64,000 bases of DNA from Macrostomum hystrix. Lineage: Eukaryota; Platyhelminthes; Macrostomidae. The stretch lies in NCBI GenBank assembly GCA_950097015.1, contig CATNEN010000038.1, positions 25,581,001 through 25,645,000 on the forward strand, given 5' to 3'. The notes under the pieces are model-generated. The model was not told the origin of the DNA. It did no database searches and saw only the letters and a program-made list of their open reading frames with translations. Shown piece by piece: positions 32,321 through 42,911 of the stretch (position 1 is its first letter; every line of letters begins with the position of its first letter). The translations under genes and the position numbers were made by a program.

Positions 32321-32326
32321 TTTATA
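32321..32326 (-). promoter_or_regulatory. TATA box of the Ser/Tyr-rich gene
   Basis: The minus strand reads GGATATAAAATTG about 102 bp upstream of the ATG at 32219. Confidence 0.5.
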
Positions 32327-32329
32327 TCC

Positions 32330-32880
32330 TCAGCCTGTGATTGCACAGCTGCGTGAGGCGCCATTCTAAAATGGATTTTTTGCTGAAGTTGCTTCTCCAT
32401 TCAATTATTTCAATTAGCACCTTGAGAAATAAAATGCATAGCTCCAATTGAGGTGCGCTTAATCAGCAGCAAATCAGCTCTTCGACTAATTGATTTCGCA
32501 GCAAGTGTCATTTAGAGTTTGTTTGCTAAGCAATCATCAAGTACACGCGCCTGCTTCTGTAAGCAACTTTTTCCAAGGCATTTTTATTGAATTTTCCACA
32601 AAACCACAGAACAAAGTTTGGGACACCTGTCATGAAGCAAATAAGGCTATTATTTGCACTTGAAAAACTTCTGTTTTGGGAAGTATTGTTAGCTACTAAT
32701 ATTTAATTTATTATTCGCTCCATTCCCAGCTGTATTTGTTGTACGAAGCAATGAATTTAGCCTTCATTTGGATAGATTAAAAGGACATGATGTCTGTCTA
32801 TAAGTGAAAAAAACCTTTGAACTATGATTGCGGCTGTGTTTACATGTTTTTTATCATGTCTCAAGCTAATGTCTCACTCA
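32330..32880. other. Intergenic, no gene recognised
   Basis: AT-rich upstream flank of the Ser/Tyr-rich gene; nothing further supported. Confidence 0.45.
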
Positions 32881-32881
32881 A

Positions 32882-33160
32882 ATCACCTACAGTTTCATGA
32901 GGCTCTCATCTGTCGGAGGTCAGTCTTATCACCTACAGTTTCATGAGGCTCTCATCTGTCGGAGGTCAGTCTTATCACCTACAGTTTCATGAGGCTCTCA
33001 TCTGTGGGAGGTCAGTCTTATCACCTACAGTTTCATGAGGCTCTCATCTGTGGGAGGTCAGTCTTATCACCTACAGTTTCATGAGGCTCTCATCTGTCGG
33101 AGGTCAGTCTTATCACCTACAGTTTCATGAGGCTCTCACCTCTCACCTGTCGGAGGTGTG
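32882..33160. repeat. 46-bp tandem repeat
   Basis: About six copies of a 46-bp unit with core CACCTACAGTTTCATGAGGC. Copies differ by only one or two bases (TGTCGG versus TGTGGG). Confidence 0.95.
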
Positions 33161-33437
33161 ATAAAAGGAGGACTTAAGGGGTGATAAACAAGTCCATAAC
33201 AAATAATGACCAGGTGCCAATTCAGGTGCTATTTACAGAAGTCCTCGATTTAACATTGCAATCGGCAAATTTATCCCCGAGAAAATTGTGGAACAATAAA
33301 TGTTTGTTTAAAGACAGAGTGCGTATTCTCAGAAACTCATTTGCAATGCTTAACACTAAAGTCGCAACTGAAGCATTCAAAACGCATTATATTTTCCATG
33401 TATATATACAAATAATATTAGGTATTCGATCGAACTA

Positions 33438-33858
33438 CCCTGTAAAAAATTCGGCTGCTTCTTCGGCGGGTTTTTTGTGCAAAATAGGAGTGGAATCTAC
33501 CAAAATCCCCCCTATCTCACAAGAGTTAAAGAAACCACACAGGAAGCAGCCGATGTAACCGTAAATTGTGCGGAAACCGCCGAAGAATCACCCGAACCAG
33601 TGGCCTATGGGACAACCAGAGAATTCTTTACGGGCGATTCCCTCGGCGGTTTCTGAGCATGGAATATTCCAAACTGGAGGATTCTTTGGGTGATTCCATT
33701 TCGCCACCAAGTAGCACCGAGAAAACGCCCAGTTGGGTAGATTCTAAGCATGGAATCATCCGATTGGTATGTTTCCAGCGTTCGGCTGTTTCTTTTTCTG
33801 GAAACACCGCAGATTCCAACTGGAATCACCCAAAGAAACATCCCTATTTTTTAGCGGG
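33438..33858. mobile_element. Candidate TA-flanked MITE
   Basis: A 421-bp segment begins CCCTGTAAAAAAT and ends ATTTTTTAGCGGG, imperfect inverted ends (11 of 13 pair) with TA on both sides. The interior is rich in palindromic pieces (CGGCTGCTTCTTCGGCGG and its partial complements). There is no transposase frame. TA duplication fits a Tc1/mariner-type non-autonomous element, but the ends are short. Confidence 0.5.
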
Positions 33859-34119
33859 TAATCACTAAAGCAATAATTACATAAGCTAGGGTAAGCAATT
33901 GAACTGTTCAATTCTAATTAGCATTGGTAGGCAAAAACATATTAGTAATTTCTACAAATCAAGGCGCAAGATCTAAAGGGCAGGCACATTGAAAGACACT
34001 CACTATTGTAACTTAAGTCTAATTTTCAGATTGAAAAAAGTAATAAGCATTTCTAAAATTAAGAAAGCGGCAGACAAGTAACCGTATTGGATGAGTTTCT
34101 TCTTGGCTAACAAATTGGT

Positions 34120-35015
34120 TGGTTGAACCTCCCATTGGTTAACGAGTTGATTGGTTGAACCTCCCATTGGTTAACGAGTTGATTGGTTGAACCTCCCATT
34201 GGTTAACGAGTTGATTGGTTGAACCTCCCATTGGTTAACGAGTTGATTGGTTGAACCTCCCATTGGTTAACGAGTTGATTGGTTGAACCTCCCATTGGTT
34301 AACGAGTTGATTGGTTGAACCTCCCATTGGTTAACGAGTTGATTGGTTGAACCTCCCATTGGTTAACGAGTTGATTGGTTGAACCTCCCATTGGTTAACG
34401 AGTTGATTGGTTGAACCTCCCATTGGTTAACGAGTTGATTGGTTGAACCTCCCATTGGTTAACGAGTTGATTGGTTGAACCTCCCATTGGTTAACGAGTT
34501 GATTGATTGAAACTCCCAATGGTTAACGAGTTGATTGGTTGAACGTCCCATTAGTTAACGATTTGATTGGTTCAACATCCCATTGGTTAAAGATTTGATT
34601 GGTTGAACCTCCCATTGGTTAAAGATTTGATTGGTTGAACCTCCCATTGGTTAAAGATTTGATTGGTTCAACCTCCCATTAGTTAACGAGTTGATTGGTT
34701 CAACCTCCCATTGGTTAAAGATTTGATTGGTTGAACCGCCCATTGGTTAACGAGTTGATCGGTTTAACCTCCCATTGGTTAAAGATTTGATTGGTTGAAT
34801 CTCCCATTGGTTAAAGATTTGATTGGTTCAACCTCCCATCAGTTAACGAGTTGATTGGTTCAACCTCCCATTGGTTAAAGATTTGATTGGTTGAACCTCC
34901 CATTGGTTAACGAGTTGATCGGTTTAACCTCCCATTGGTTAAAGATTTGATTGGTTGAATCTCCCATTGGTTAACGATTTGGTTAACAATTTAATTGGTT
35001 GAATCTCCTAATTGG
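34120..35015. repeat. 32-bp minisatellite
   Basis: About 27 copies of a 32-bp unit with core GGTTGAACCTCCCATTGGTT. The first dozen copies are virtually identical; later copies diverge (AACGAGTTG versus AAAGATTTG). Confidence 0.95.
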
Positions 35016-35019
35016 CTAA

Positions 35020-35430
35020 AGGGAATTACCAGATGGCTTTAAAGCAGGTAATTCACAGCCAACGGCGTATATATAATAATTATTATTATTACTATTATAT
35101 CACTTTAGAAAGGTTCAGAAAATCGATTCAAATTGGCTTAAATTCACTTTTATTATATACGAATATGGCAATAGTTTTATTACTGGTTACTGTCGCATAA
35201 CTAAGGAGGAGTAAAATCTCAGAAAATTAATTTTTTCAAGAACCTACATAAGGATGAGAATAGTTGTATTACGATTTTTTCCTAAAATAATATGTCAGTG
35301 GTCATCCCTGAAAAACAAACTACTTTGTATAAAAACAACCACGCGACAAAGCCATGAAAAATAAGTTTGGCAATAGTTCTTGAAAATTAACCATGGAAAA
35401 ACTAATACAATTTAGTAAGAGCAATTTAGC
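35020..35430. other. AT-rich spacer
   Basis: Short frames only (up to 62 codons, low complexity). No gene is recognised. Confidence 0.4.
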
Positions 35431-35431
35431 A

Positions 35432-36094
35432 TTAAGCATCGGCCATAATCTCCAACAGGAATAATATTATCCGTCCAATCTGCACAAACAACTGATAGAG
35501 AAATGACCCGGCAGTTTCTGAGTCGTTCTCAGTTCGACTGTGAGACTGTCCAGACTGGTACTTGCTGTCAAACTTATCGGAACTGCTCAACTTGGCCTGC
35601 ATGTCCAGCTCATCTCTTATCCTACTGTAGTCGTCCAATAAGGCGTCGTGTCTATACAATTCCAGCGCAAAGCTGGTATTTTCGCAGCACTGCGGAGAGG
35701 CGTAAATCATTGCCGATATGGGGGCAAGAACATCGTCAGGGACAAACACCAGGTCCAATGATAAGTTTTCACTTTTCAGCTCGTATTCCTTCAGACTGGG
35801 ATCTTTGCCAAAGCCGGACACGTATAGATCCGCGTCTCCTTGCAGAGAGTGCAGCACTAGCAACAATGGCGGCTTCTGATCAAATCTCACTAGACTGAAC
35901 TGGCCGCTATCAAGGTGCCCAGTGTATCGCTTCACTAATCGACCAGTAGATAGAAGATATTGGACAAAGCCCTCTGTCATAATGTGGGTAGTTGCTACGC
36001 GATCAACTCCGCAAGTTAGTAGACTGAGAATCAGGGCTGGCAATAGTAAGGCTAGTAGTGAAGACATTGGTTGGCGAGCTGTGAGGCGAGACAT
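35432..36094 (-). CDS. UPF0669 family protein, C6orf120 homologue
   Basis: 220 residues in one exon. It begins with a signal peptide-like segment (MSSLLALLLPALILSLLTCG, about 10-29). The core SLQGDADLYVSG then KEYELKS matches the conserved SLKGDADLYVS and DDYELQS of human C6orf120. A pair of cysteines follows in ASPQCCENTS with a possible N-glycosylation site (NTS). A hydrophobic C-terminal helix (FVQIGRIILFLLEIM) matches the family's C-terminal hydrophobic stretch. The family is secreted or membrane-associated; human C6orf120 has been linked to T-cell apoptosis, but the ancestral role is unknown. ATGs at 36094 (MSRLTARQP) and at codon 10 are both possible starts. Confidence 0.85.
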   Translation of the reverse strand: MSRLTARQPMSSLLALLLPALILSLLTCGVDRVATTHIMTEGFVQYLLSTGRLVKRYTGHLDSGQFSLVRFDQKPPLLLVLHSLQGDADLYVSGFGKDPSLKEYELKSENLSLDLVFVPDDVLAPISAMIYASPQCCENTSFALELYRHDALLDDYSRIRDELDMQAKLSSSDKFDSKYQSGQSHSRTENDSETAGSFLYQLFVQIGRIILFLLEIMADA

Positions 36095-36099
36095 GTCAT

Positions 36100-36410
36100 A
36101 AATTTATTTAGCACCTTGGCTTGAAGCCACCTCGTTAAATTTCACCGTCAGGTATTAAATTAGTTTCGTCAGTTGGATATTGTCCAAGTTTGTACTTCTC
36201 GGCACTGCGGGACAGAGGAAATGCTTCTTTGTAGTGGCAGTAATTTTTTAAATTTACAATTAGAAACGATGACAAACATTTTTTAATACCTAATGACTAG
36301 ACGTGGCTTCTTATCCGCAAAAACATACCTAGTCAAATCGACAAAGAACGTATTAAGCAACGTATTAACGAAACAACTTCTCACAAGTACTCTCTCCCTA
36401 GCACTGATAT
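36100..36410. other. Spacer, nothing recognised
   Basis: AT-rich sequence between the UPF0669 gene's 5' end and the mariner relic. Confidence 0.4.
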
Positions 36411-36850
36411 TTGCTTGCATCCTGTGCAACTAGCTGTCAAAGCACTGCTTTTTTAACTCATTCACAGAATCTTCCGGTGAAGAGAAGACCTGGTCCTCAA
36501 GAATCTGTATGCACTTTGGGAATAGAAATGAGTCGCATGGTGGCGGGACTGGACTGTACGATGTGTGAGTCATCAGTTGGACACCACCATCGGCTAGAAA
36601 CTCGAGGGTCTTTGAGCCGTCGTGTGAGCAATGGCATGGTCGTGGTGCAGAAACACCCTGCGCATTCGGCACCTCTGGCTGACATTAGAAAAAACTTAGG
36701 GCATGCAGACCGCAAAGACAATACAGGTACATTACATTTAAAGACTACACCCATCACTTTCTTATTGTCAGGCAGTTTACACTCTTTCTGTACCATGGGG
36801 TTTCCTTCTAAAGTCAAACCAAATGTGGCCTGGTGTGTTTGAAACACATT
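36411..36850 (-). pseudogene. Mariner-family transposase remnant
   Basis: On the minus strand one frame reads FLHHDHAIAHTT, matching the HHDNAPAHT block with the second catalytic Asp of mariner transposases. A frame-shifted continuation reads SYSPVPPPCDSFLFPK, matching the YSPDLAP-D-FLFP block, then ILEDQVFSSPEDSVNEL. Frameshifts separate the pieces, so this is a dead copy; the N-terminal DNA-binding half is not recognisable. Confidence 0.75.
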
Positions 36851-37045
36851 TTATATGTGCTACTGATTTTATTGAGACAAAAAAATAACAAAGACAAACA
36901 CGTGCCTTACATTTAGCTCAAATGCTAAATAGCTGCTATTACCTCATTTAAATTCAACAGGTGAAAAGCTGAATTCAGTCTAACAAAAATAAATAACCAA
37001 GCAAACAGCTAGATATAGTCTTTACTCGCAGATCATTGTCCAACT

Positions 37046-37276
37046 CTAAGCAATTTCATTAGCCGCTTTGATCTCAGAGTCAATGATATGAGCCAATGCG
37101 AATGAGCCGAGAAAGAATGCAGCACCCTTAACCATGGACCATTTCCACTGCTCAGTGTACCAGCTGAGCGCTGACTTCAGCCACGGATGCTTCGGCGGCT
37201 TCGGCGGCTGGCCGGGCGCTCCCTGCTGGGCGACCCGTGCCGCGGACATTGTCGAGGGAACTGGTGGTCGAAACAT
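37046..37276 (-). CDS. Small single-pass membrane protein, possibly TOM6-like
   Basis: 76 residues from the ATG at 37276 (MFRPPVPSTMSAARVA). A Pro-rich N-terminus (GQPPKPPKHP) is followed by an aromatic amphipathic stretch (WLKSALSWYTEQWKW) and one transmembrane helix (GAAFFLGSFALAHII), ending SEIKAANEIA. Size and order (soluble Pro-rich head, W-L-K start, C-terminal helix) loosely recall the mitochondrial import component TOM6, but similarity is too weak for a firm name. Coding status is supported by an intact frame and balanced composition. A family 1 SINE begins only about 30 bp upstream of its start. Confidence 0.5.
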   Translation of the reverse strand: MFRPPVPSTMSAARVAQQGAPGQPPKPPKHPWLKSALSWYTEQWKWSMVKGAAFFLGSFALAHIIDSEIKAANEIA

Positions 37277-37307
37277 CACGATAATTGGCGAGCTAGTTGA
37301 CTTGCTG

Positions 37308-37690
37308 AAAGGGGTTCGGTGGCAGAGCGGTTATCGCGTTTGCCTCTCGCACCACGGTCAATTCTATTCTAATTCCACGGCGAGGCCACATTTATTTGGG
37401 GCGCAGCCGCAGAAAGAAGGCTTGGGGCTTCTCGTGCAATTTACGCCCTTGAGGGCCAACCTCCAAGGCACAGTGAAATGTACACTGCCTGACGATGAGA
37501 AAGTCAGGGCAGATGTACACACCTGTGTAAGCGTATGCCTGCGTTCAGTATCTGTGTGCGTGTGTGCTCAGGAGTCAGCGAAATGGTCAGAATTGCCTCC
37601 TCGCTGGCTGCGGGTCTAGTGTCACCAAATGATGTGCCATTGCCCGCAGCCCTCCTGCAATTATTATTGTTATTAGGCTTGATGAAACCA
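37308..37690 (+). mobile_element. tRNA-derived SINE copy (family 1), near full length
   Basis: Head GGTGGCAGAGCGGTTATCGC (box A) with GCCTCTCGCACCA; box B is partly altered. Next come the body GGGGCGCAGCCGCAGA, CTGCCTGACGATGAGAAAGT and GTGTGCTCAGGAGTCAGC, then the 3' end CGCAGCCCTCCTGCAATTAT with an ATT-rich tail. A type II (Leu/Ser) tRNA origin is likely. Confidence 0.8.
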
Positions 37691-37699
37691 AAGGTGCAA

Positions 37700-38340
37700 C
37701 ATGGTGTCTATCATTGAGTGTTCTCTTGTTACCTGCTATCTACACCTGGTGTCTATCAGTGTTCTATTACTGTTAACCTGGTGTCAAAGTGTTAAAATAA
37801 ATTATAGAAAAGACGCAAGACTAAAATATTTAACAATGTGCATACATAATTCACAGCCATCGATTTCACTCGTGTCTTAGCAGCGTCTTAAAAATCAATA
37901 AATCATGAGTAGTATAGAGAGAACATGTTAAATATAACGAATAAATATAACGAACAATGACACAGTTTCATTAAAAGTTTCGTTTTTAACTCATGCAAAT
38001 TGTAATCAACATTAATAAATACATTTTATAAAGACTGTTAAGAATATAAATGTCAATATAATACAGCCAAAGCTACTTATTTTAAGAAGGAAAATATAAA
38101 AAACGGACGGAAAATGTTAATTTTTACTCTATTCAAATAACAAAATTAACTAAACAGACGACAAAGAAAAAAAATTGAAGACTGATCGCTTCATAGTGTT
38201 CAAGGAATGGATAGTAATTTAGAAGAACTTCTAAAAAGACAAGAACATATTTTCCCCAAGAAAATTGTTGTAGAAATGCGTTTTTAAATAAGCAAAAACT
38301 AAGGAATGTGTTTAATTTCAAACATAGAAAGCAGGCGCCA
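37700..38340. other. AT-rich intergenic region
   Basis: No gene recognised. Three imperfect repeats of a CTGGTGTCTATCA motif occur near 37700-37790. Confidence 0.4.
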
Positions 38341-38344
38341 ACGA

Positions 38345-38825
38345 AGGGGTTGGTTGGCGGCACGATCAAAGGAAAGATAAGGTGGATTGTGGAAGGATGT
38401 GGTTGGTTGGCGGCACGATCAAAGGAAAGATAATGTGGATTGTGGAAGGATGGTGTTGGTTGGCGGCACGATCAAAGGAAGGATAGGGTGGATTGTGGAA
38501 GGATGGGGTTGGTTGGCGGCACGATCAAAGGAAAGATAAGGTGGATTGTGGAAGGATGGGGTTGGTTGGCGGCACGATCAAAGGAAAGATAGGGTGGATT
38601 GTGAAAGGATGGGGTTGGTTGGCGGCACGATCAAAGGAAGGATAGGGTGGATTGTGGAAGGATGGGGTTGGTTGGCGGCACGATCAAAAGACTGATAATA
38701 TGGATTGTGAAAGGGTCGGCACGATCAAAGAACTGATGAGGTGGACGGAGGGGGTTGGTTGGCCGCACGATCAAATAACTGATGATGTGGATGGAGGGGG
38801 TTGGTTAGCGGCACAATCAAAGCAA
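38345..38825. repeat. 53-bp minisatellite abutting ENKD1 3' end
   Basis: About nine copies of a 53-bp unit with core GGTTGGTTGGCGGCACGATC, ending some 80 bp short of the ENKD1 stop, so probably in its 3' UTR or immediate flank. Confidence 0.93.
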
Positions 38826-38900
38826 AAACCAATGGGCAGGACGAATTACTAAGAAGTGTACCGCAACTACGAGTAAAACCTGCCTTATGAAACAATGTCA

Positions 38901-40400
38901 TCACTGATCAAGCCGGACGAACACTTTCGGCCTAGAGAACACTCGAACAGCTTCGTCTAACTCGGCTAGCTGACGCTCCAGTTCGTTTCGACGCTGACGG
39001 GCGCGCAAAGTGTCGGCGGTAATTGGCAGCCGATTGACTTCGCTGAGCAGCTGTGCCTGGGCATCTCGCAGCAATCCCAGAGTCTTCTGCCGCTCCGCCT
39101 CGTCCAGGCGTCTGTGACCCTGCGGCTGCTCCGGATCCGGCTGAGAAGCCAGCTCAGCGGCTCGAGCCTCGGACCACATCTGTCTACGCTTCAGCAGATA
39201 GTCGGGCAGCTCGCCGCGACGATAACTATCCGGCGGCGCAGCCGAAGACAATTGCGAATTGGCGCCACCGAGGCGACTGCGCGACGAAGCGGACGCCGAT
39301 GTTGGTCGACCCGCGGCGTTGGCGTTGGCGCGCACGAAGTCGATGTTGCTGCTAACCGGCGGCGTAGGCGGAGGTCGCGGCGGCCTTCCAGCTTTGTGCA
39401 CCTGCGGCGACGCATTGGCTGGCTAGTACTAATTAAAGTGGCCCTCAAGAAGGAAACAGTCTCAAAAGAGCGAACAGGTAATTTTGTGTCTTATGGTCTA
39501 AGATTCGAACAAAAAGACAAGAAACGGATGATGACAAACGGGTCAAAAGGTCATGAAAGAAACGGATCTGAATGACAAGAAAGAAACGGAACTGAAGGAC
39601 AAGAAAGAAGAACAAAAAAGACAAAAATAAAGAAAGACAACTCATGCTAGTCACACATTCATGCCTCACCGTGAGCTTGTGCTCAGGCGCTGTTCTTGGA
39701 AACGCGGGCACGGAATGATCGTCCAGCAGTGGATCGGGTCCGGTCTTCTCGTGGGCTCTCAGATAAGCTCCGGAATTCGGTCTCGAACCGGTGGCACTAT
39801 CCGGCCTATATCGATAGCGCTCCGGCACGTCAGTGTACACCCGCGGCGCCACGTGTGAGAACTTGGCTTCCCGCTGTTCTCGACTAGAATCGGCAGCCAG
39901 AGTCGGCGTGTCGGCGCCGCTAGAAGAGCCGCGGCGACTGCGAGCGTGGGCGCTATTTGAACGCAGTCGGCGAATGTTCTCGCGAACATAGTCGCGAGAC
40001 CCGTCTGAGACTGCGGGCGGAGGACTGCCTGAAGGGATTTCAGAACAGGCGAAAAGATGATTTTTCTGGTATCCGCGATCTGTCAAACAGATAACGATGT
40101 CAAACAGATGATATGCCAAATAGATGATGGGAAAGGCAGTTAGCGCGATTGATATAGAAATAGCAGACTGTCTCTAGAAACAATTACTTAGCATTGATAT
40201 TCAACGCTAGCTAGCTTACCTGCCCTACCCCAAGGCAGCGCAGAGGCGGTAGCAGCGGCTGCAGCGGCATCGGCAGCAGCAGCAATTCTGCGAATGCGAG
40301 CACTTCTGGCCTGATTATCCAGATCCTCATTAGCCTGGTAGAGAGCATGCGATGGTATGGGCCCAGATATGCCCGAGGAAACCCAACCGGATGTGGTCAT
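38901..40400 (-). CDS. ENKD1: Enkurin domain-containing protein 1
   Basis: Three exons (minus order) 40400-40220, 40028-39670 and 39401-38901, GT-AG and in phase, give 346 residues, the human ENKD1 length. The N-terminus has SGISGPIPSH (human SRISGPIPPD). The middle exon has DYVRENIRRLRS and YLRAHEKTGPD (human FLRAHSRCGPG). The last exon has IDFVRANANAAG, then the C-terminal enkurin domain: YLLKRRQMW, SQPDPEQPQGHRRLDEAERQ, DTLRARQRRNELERQLAELD, and ends VFSRPKVFVRLDQ (human IFSRPKVFVKMDD). In vertebrates ENKD1 is a microtubule- and centriole-associated protein that promotes ciliogenesis by displacing CP110 and helps orient spindles. An Ala-rich run (about residues 37-50) is a lineage feature. 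High confidence. Confidence 0.93.
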
Positions 40401-40409
40401 TGTTTGATT

Positions 40410-42170
40410 TCTAGCTGATGAATTAAGGCTGAAATAGTTAAATATTGAAATTTTGAAAGAATTCACAAATGTATAATAAAAGAAAGATTTTTATAAACTC
40501 TGTGTTAATATATTGAAATTGCTAGATTATAAACACTTAGTTACATTTAATAGCACTGACTAAAGTTCATTGTGGAAATTCACTAGATGCAAACTGTTTT
40601 CAGAGCAATTAAGAGCTGAAATTATAATAATGTATTATAGAAACTAAATATTTCTTCTTGCATTTTTGTTTATTGTATACTTGTAGCCATGTTTGACAAA
40701 ACAAATCTATCCTAATCAATACAACCCATGAATATATTAGTTTTTTAGCTGGAATGTCTAATGCATTGTGTGATGTCTGCACTTTAGGATGTCTATGGCC
40801 GCTCTAGTTGTAGATTTTGACTTTTGGACTGTGAAGCAATCCCCTTTTTGCCCCAAAGTGAAAGCTAGTGTATACCCACTAAGCAGCTGCAGTATATTTC
40901 TTCACAGTTAGGCTTTGAGCCTGTGTTTACTCTTACAATACTAATAAACATGCTCTGATAGACAACTTTGACAATCACATTATAATCATGTAAACTAGCC
41001 AACCTTAACAATGAAATGAACTTTATAATACATAATAGTTTTATAGTTGTAGGCCTTTATAATTTGATATTTGAACTTAAACTGAATCCAACCAGTCTAC
41101 ATATCAGCAAACTAAAGTCAAAATAGATACTAGGCCCCTATATACAAGACACTAATGGATATTAGGCCTATATTAGCATTTTGTAACTTTTATAATATGA
41201 AAATTAGCTGAATATCAGTTAGAATTAAAATTACCTAGCTTTCTAGCTAAGTAATATTGATTAATAACTCATAAGACTTTTATATTTTACTTGGACTGAA
41301 GGAATTTATAGCTAAATACTAGGCCTAGTTACCTACCATTTTTTAATCTATGGACTAGAAGTTAAATGCAACTTAGCAACCATTGTTTCATGAAAGCCTT
41401 GTCTGACTAAAAATTACTGGTATCAAGTCTAAAAAATATTATTATGTATTTTTCTTTATTATATATTTTAATTTTAAAATTCTAGCTAGGTACCAACATA
41501 AATATATACTGGCCTAACCTAATGCTAAACACTAATGTCTAGAGAATCAAGCTAAGGCCTAGGCCCTAATTCTACAATAATAAACTGGATAAGCTAGCTA
41601 GGCCCCATAGTATGGATCATTTAGTATATTCTGGTATGCATCAGTGTTGCCTGCCAAATTTGATATACATGGCTCACAAGCATGCAGTGCAGTGCATAAG
41701 TGCACTAGCTTCATATTAAGTTGACATTCGTCAGCCTAATATGACTTAAAAAATTTCAACCCATAACAATGCGAGTATCTAATTAGGAAAACTATGACCA
41801 AAGTTTGCAACAGAAGTTTCTAACTGTTTCTTTCCCAGAATCTGTGTTTTATGTATTGAGTTCAGCTTCGTGAAGTAGGGCCCACATATCGCTGAAAAGT
41901 TTTTCTATGAAGTCACCTGCCCATTATTCCTATTTAAATTAGCACACTTCCCGAAAATACTCGTAAATAAGCAAATTTTTTGATAAATAACACGTGCAAT
42001 CTCTTACTTGTACAAATATCAGTCAAGACATACATATTTTCTGCCAATTGTTTTATTTATTTTGATAAAAAATATAATTTAATAAAAATAAAATATAAAA
42101 TAAAAATGAAAGTAAACAAAACAAGTCAATAATTTTATTCAGTTGGCTGAGGGCAATGTCATGGCAAAAA
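40410..42170. other. AT-rich intergenic desert
   Basis: 1.7 kb with no convincing ORF, tandem repeat or mobile element. A recurring short AGGCCTA/TAGGCC motif (for example near 41060, 41130, 41320 and 41555) is noted without interpretation. Confidence 0.5.
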
Positions 42171-42174
42171 GGGC

Positions 42175-42515
42175 ATTTACGACACCAGACCTTCCGCCAG
42201 CGAGTTGAGCATTCTGCCCATTCCGTTGAATCCTGAGCACAGACGTACACAGATACCGCACGAAAGCAATATACGCTCCGCTCACTCAGGTGTGTACATC
42301 TGCCCCGGTACACTCATCTCACTCTCGTGAGGTGAGTGTACACTCACCTCACGTCCTCACCGTGCTTAAAATATTGACATTCAATGGAGTTAGTACGACA
42401 AGCTTTTAAGCCTTCTCTCCGTGGCTGCGTCGACATCGAATGTGGCCTCGCCCCGGAATCGAGCTCAGGCTTCTCGGTGCGAGAGACAGACGCGTTAACC
42501 GCTCACAAAGCTATA
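42175..42515 (-). mobile_element. tRNA-derived SINE copy (family 1), rearranged
   Basis: Inverse copy with GAGCTCGATTCCGGGGCGAG (box B region), GCCACGGAGAGAAGGCTT and the 3' TCAACGGAATGGGCAGAATG region. A central part around 42300-42360 is scrambled by a short palindrome made of GGTGAGTGTACACTCACC. Confidence 0.7.
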
Positions 42516-42519
42516 ATTT

Positions 42520-42905
42520 ACAAAAATTTAAAATTGAAAAATAGTAGCTTGATTGAAGATCATTTTTTCGAAAAAAATTTCAAACGTTTTTTTGCGTACT
42601 ATAGTTCATTTCTCAGTGTATTTCTTACAGAAATCTGGCAACAGGAATCAGAACCATAACTTTATCGTGAAATCAGAACTCGATGCGACGTAGAGAAATG
42701 TTGTCAAATTATAAACTGTCAAATGCAATGGCAAGCACTTAAAAAAACGTTAAGACGCGAAAATTTGAAACATTTTCATGCCTCTGCGCTTACGAGAAAT
42801 AGTTAAAGCATACTTGAAAAACTTTTTTTTATAAAATGCCTGACAGGTTTTATACTTTTTCTTGATAGCTTAATTTATTCGAGTACTGTAAATAGAATCA
42901 AAAGC
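42520..42905. other. 3' flank of the TAF1A-like gene
   Basis: AT-rich. On the minus strand an AATAAA (plus-strand TTTATT at 42874-42879) lies 33 bp beyond the stop and is a good polyadenylation candidate. Confidence 0.5.
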
Positions 42906-42911
42906 TAGTAT

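Noticed and set aside
33181..33558. 125-codon plus-strand frame
   Set aside because: No ATG at its start, no known domain, and its 3' third lies inside the candidate MITE.
39053..39575. Plus-strand frames of 100-153 codons opposite ENKD1
   Set aside because: Antisense shadows of the GC-rich ENKD1 last exon, which carries the conserved enkurin domain.
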